From contig JAHJHI010000026.1 in assembly GCA_018824085.1 (NCBI GenBank), forward strand, positions 1-64,000: 64,000 nt of DNA. The letters run 5' to 3'. The notes under the pieces were generated by a model that saw only the letters and a list, made by a program, of their open reading frames with translations, did not search any database and was not told where the DNA came from. The translations under genes were made by a program, and so were the position numbers. Source of the stretch: Gammaproteobacteria bacterium (lineage in GTDB: Bacteria > Pseudomonadota > Gammaproteobacteria > Burkholderiales > Rhodocyclaceae). Shown piece by piece: positions 63,548-64,000 of the stretch. Each line of letters opens with the position of its first letter. Position 1 is the first letter of the stretch.

Positions 63548-64000
63548 ATGACGTTCCAGCAATTCCTGCTCATCCTTCGCGCGCGCTGGCTGGTCGGCCT
63601 GGCCGTGCTGTTCGTGGTCATTGCCACGACGATCGCCATCAGTCTTGTGTTGCCCAAGCAATTCACGTCCCAGACATCGGTTCTCATCGACGTCAAATCC
63701 CCGGACCCGATCCTGGGCGTGCCCCTGCCCGGAATGGTCAGTCCGAGCTATATGGCGACGCAGGTCGACATCGTCGGCTCTGATCGTGTGGCGCAGCGCG
63801 TTGTGCGCATGCTCGGCTTTGACAAGAGCGCGCAGGCCGTCGAGCAATGGCGTGAGGCAACGGAGGGCAAAGGTTCGCTGGAGGCCTATTTCGCCGAGTT
63901 GCTGAAAAAGAAACTCGATGTCCAGCCGTCGCGCGAGTCGAACGTGTTGACGATTGCGTTCAGCGGCGAAGACCCCCGTTTCTCTGCGGCAGTCGCGAAC
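63548..64000 (+). CDS. epsF: EpsF-type chain-length determinant protein, 3' truncated by window
   Basis: The first 151 residues of a Wzz-like inner-membrane protein are present. Residues 1-35 hold the first membrane span (LLILRARWLVGLAVLFVVIATTIAISLVL), followed by the periplasmic Wzz motif (QFTSQTSVLIDVKSPDPILG, YMATQVDIVGSDRVAQRVV). It starts 12 bases after epsE. A tyrosine kinase (EpsG) and exosortase (EpsH) would be expected next, beyond the edge. Confidence 0.88.
   Translation, partial: MTFQQFLLILRARWLVGLAVLFVVIATTIAISLVLPKQFTSQTSVLIDVKSPDPILGVPLPGMVSPSYMATQVDIVGSDRVAQRVVRMLGFDKSAQAVEQWREATEGKGSLEAYFAELLKKKLDVQPSRESNVLTIAFSGEDPRFSAAVAN

Noticed and set aside
1-64000. CRISPR arrays, insertion sequences, prophage or integrase genes
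   Set aside because: No regularly spaced repeats, transposase or integrase motifs were seen in the ORF translations or in the intergenic regions inspected.

Overview
The window is high-GC DNA packed with genes on both strands. Neighbouring genes often touch or overlap, both as TGATG/ATGA junctions and as convergent 3' overlaps. The gene set points to a methylotrophic betaproteobacterium, and a Methyloversatilis-like member of the Rhodocyclales is my best guess. The reasons are the quinoprotein relay genes (SoxYZ-like carrier plus two relay metallohydrolases) beside a two-subunit NAD-linked formate dehydrogenase, the PEP-CTERM surface proteins, the epsL/epsD/epsE/epsF exopolysaccharide genes typical of exosortase-bearing Betaproteobacteria, and an assimilatory nitrate operon. 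This is inference from gene content. No rRNA or species marker is present.

Layout. 1-3.3 kb: the 3' part of cysN with a degenerate APS-kinase-like tail, tRNA-Leu(UAA), two small lipoproteins and a TatD-family hydrolase. 3.3-6.1 kb: a TonB-dependent receptor and a PIN-domain protein on the minus strand. 6.2-10.4 kb: a cobalamin riboswitch followed by two PEP-CTERM surface proteins and a BtuB-like receptor, the most distinctive unit in the window. 10.4-16 kb: a three-gene RND efflux operon on the minus strand. 16-24 kb: quinoprotein relay metallohydrolase 1, a SoxYZ-like carrier, a small Cys-containing exported protein, relay metallohydrolase 2 and formate dehydrogenase Fdh1B/Fdh1A, closed by a perfect palindromic terminator. 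24-33.4 kb: mostly single-copy metabolic and stress genes (VOC protein, aspartoacylase-like, SelO, COG0523 GTPase with LysR, flavodoxin, PpiC, BolA, YciI, YciB, HU, MsrB). 33.5-35.9 kb: YaaA, a small exported protein and a dienelactone hydrolase. 35.9-45.7 kb: a minus-strand nitrate assimilation operon (nirB, nirD, narK-type transporter, PP2C-kinase fusion, nasA, ybiB-like). 45.7-46.9 kb: a gene-poor stretch with an interrupted chemoreceptor-like remnant. 46.9-54 kb: a second ybiB-like gene, tandem beta-hydroxyacid dehydrogenases, dadA, fbp and a flavoprotein. 53.4-64 kb: exopolysaccharide genes (polyprenyl glycosylphosphotransferase, VanZ, lytic transglycosylase, epsL, then epsD-epsE-epsF running off the edge), split by apt, an aminopeptidase, pabB-pabC, a DUF3301-like protein and a MazG-like protein.

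How it fits together. One-carbon oxidation is represented by the relay proteins, which probably serve a periplasmic PQQ dehydrogenase encoded elsewhere, and by formate oxidation to CO2 with NADH. Nitrate uptake and reduction to ammonium are encoded as one operon that carries its own signalling enzyme. The B12 riboswitch unit looks like a surface capture and import module whose two secreted proteins are anchored through PEP-CTERM sorting. The eps genes at the right end are the usual companions of the exosortase that processes such tails. No CRISPR array, insertion sequence, prophage or rRNA was seen.
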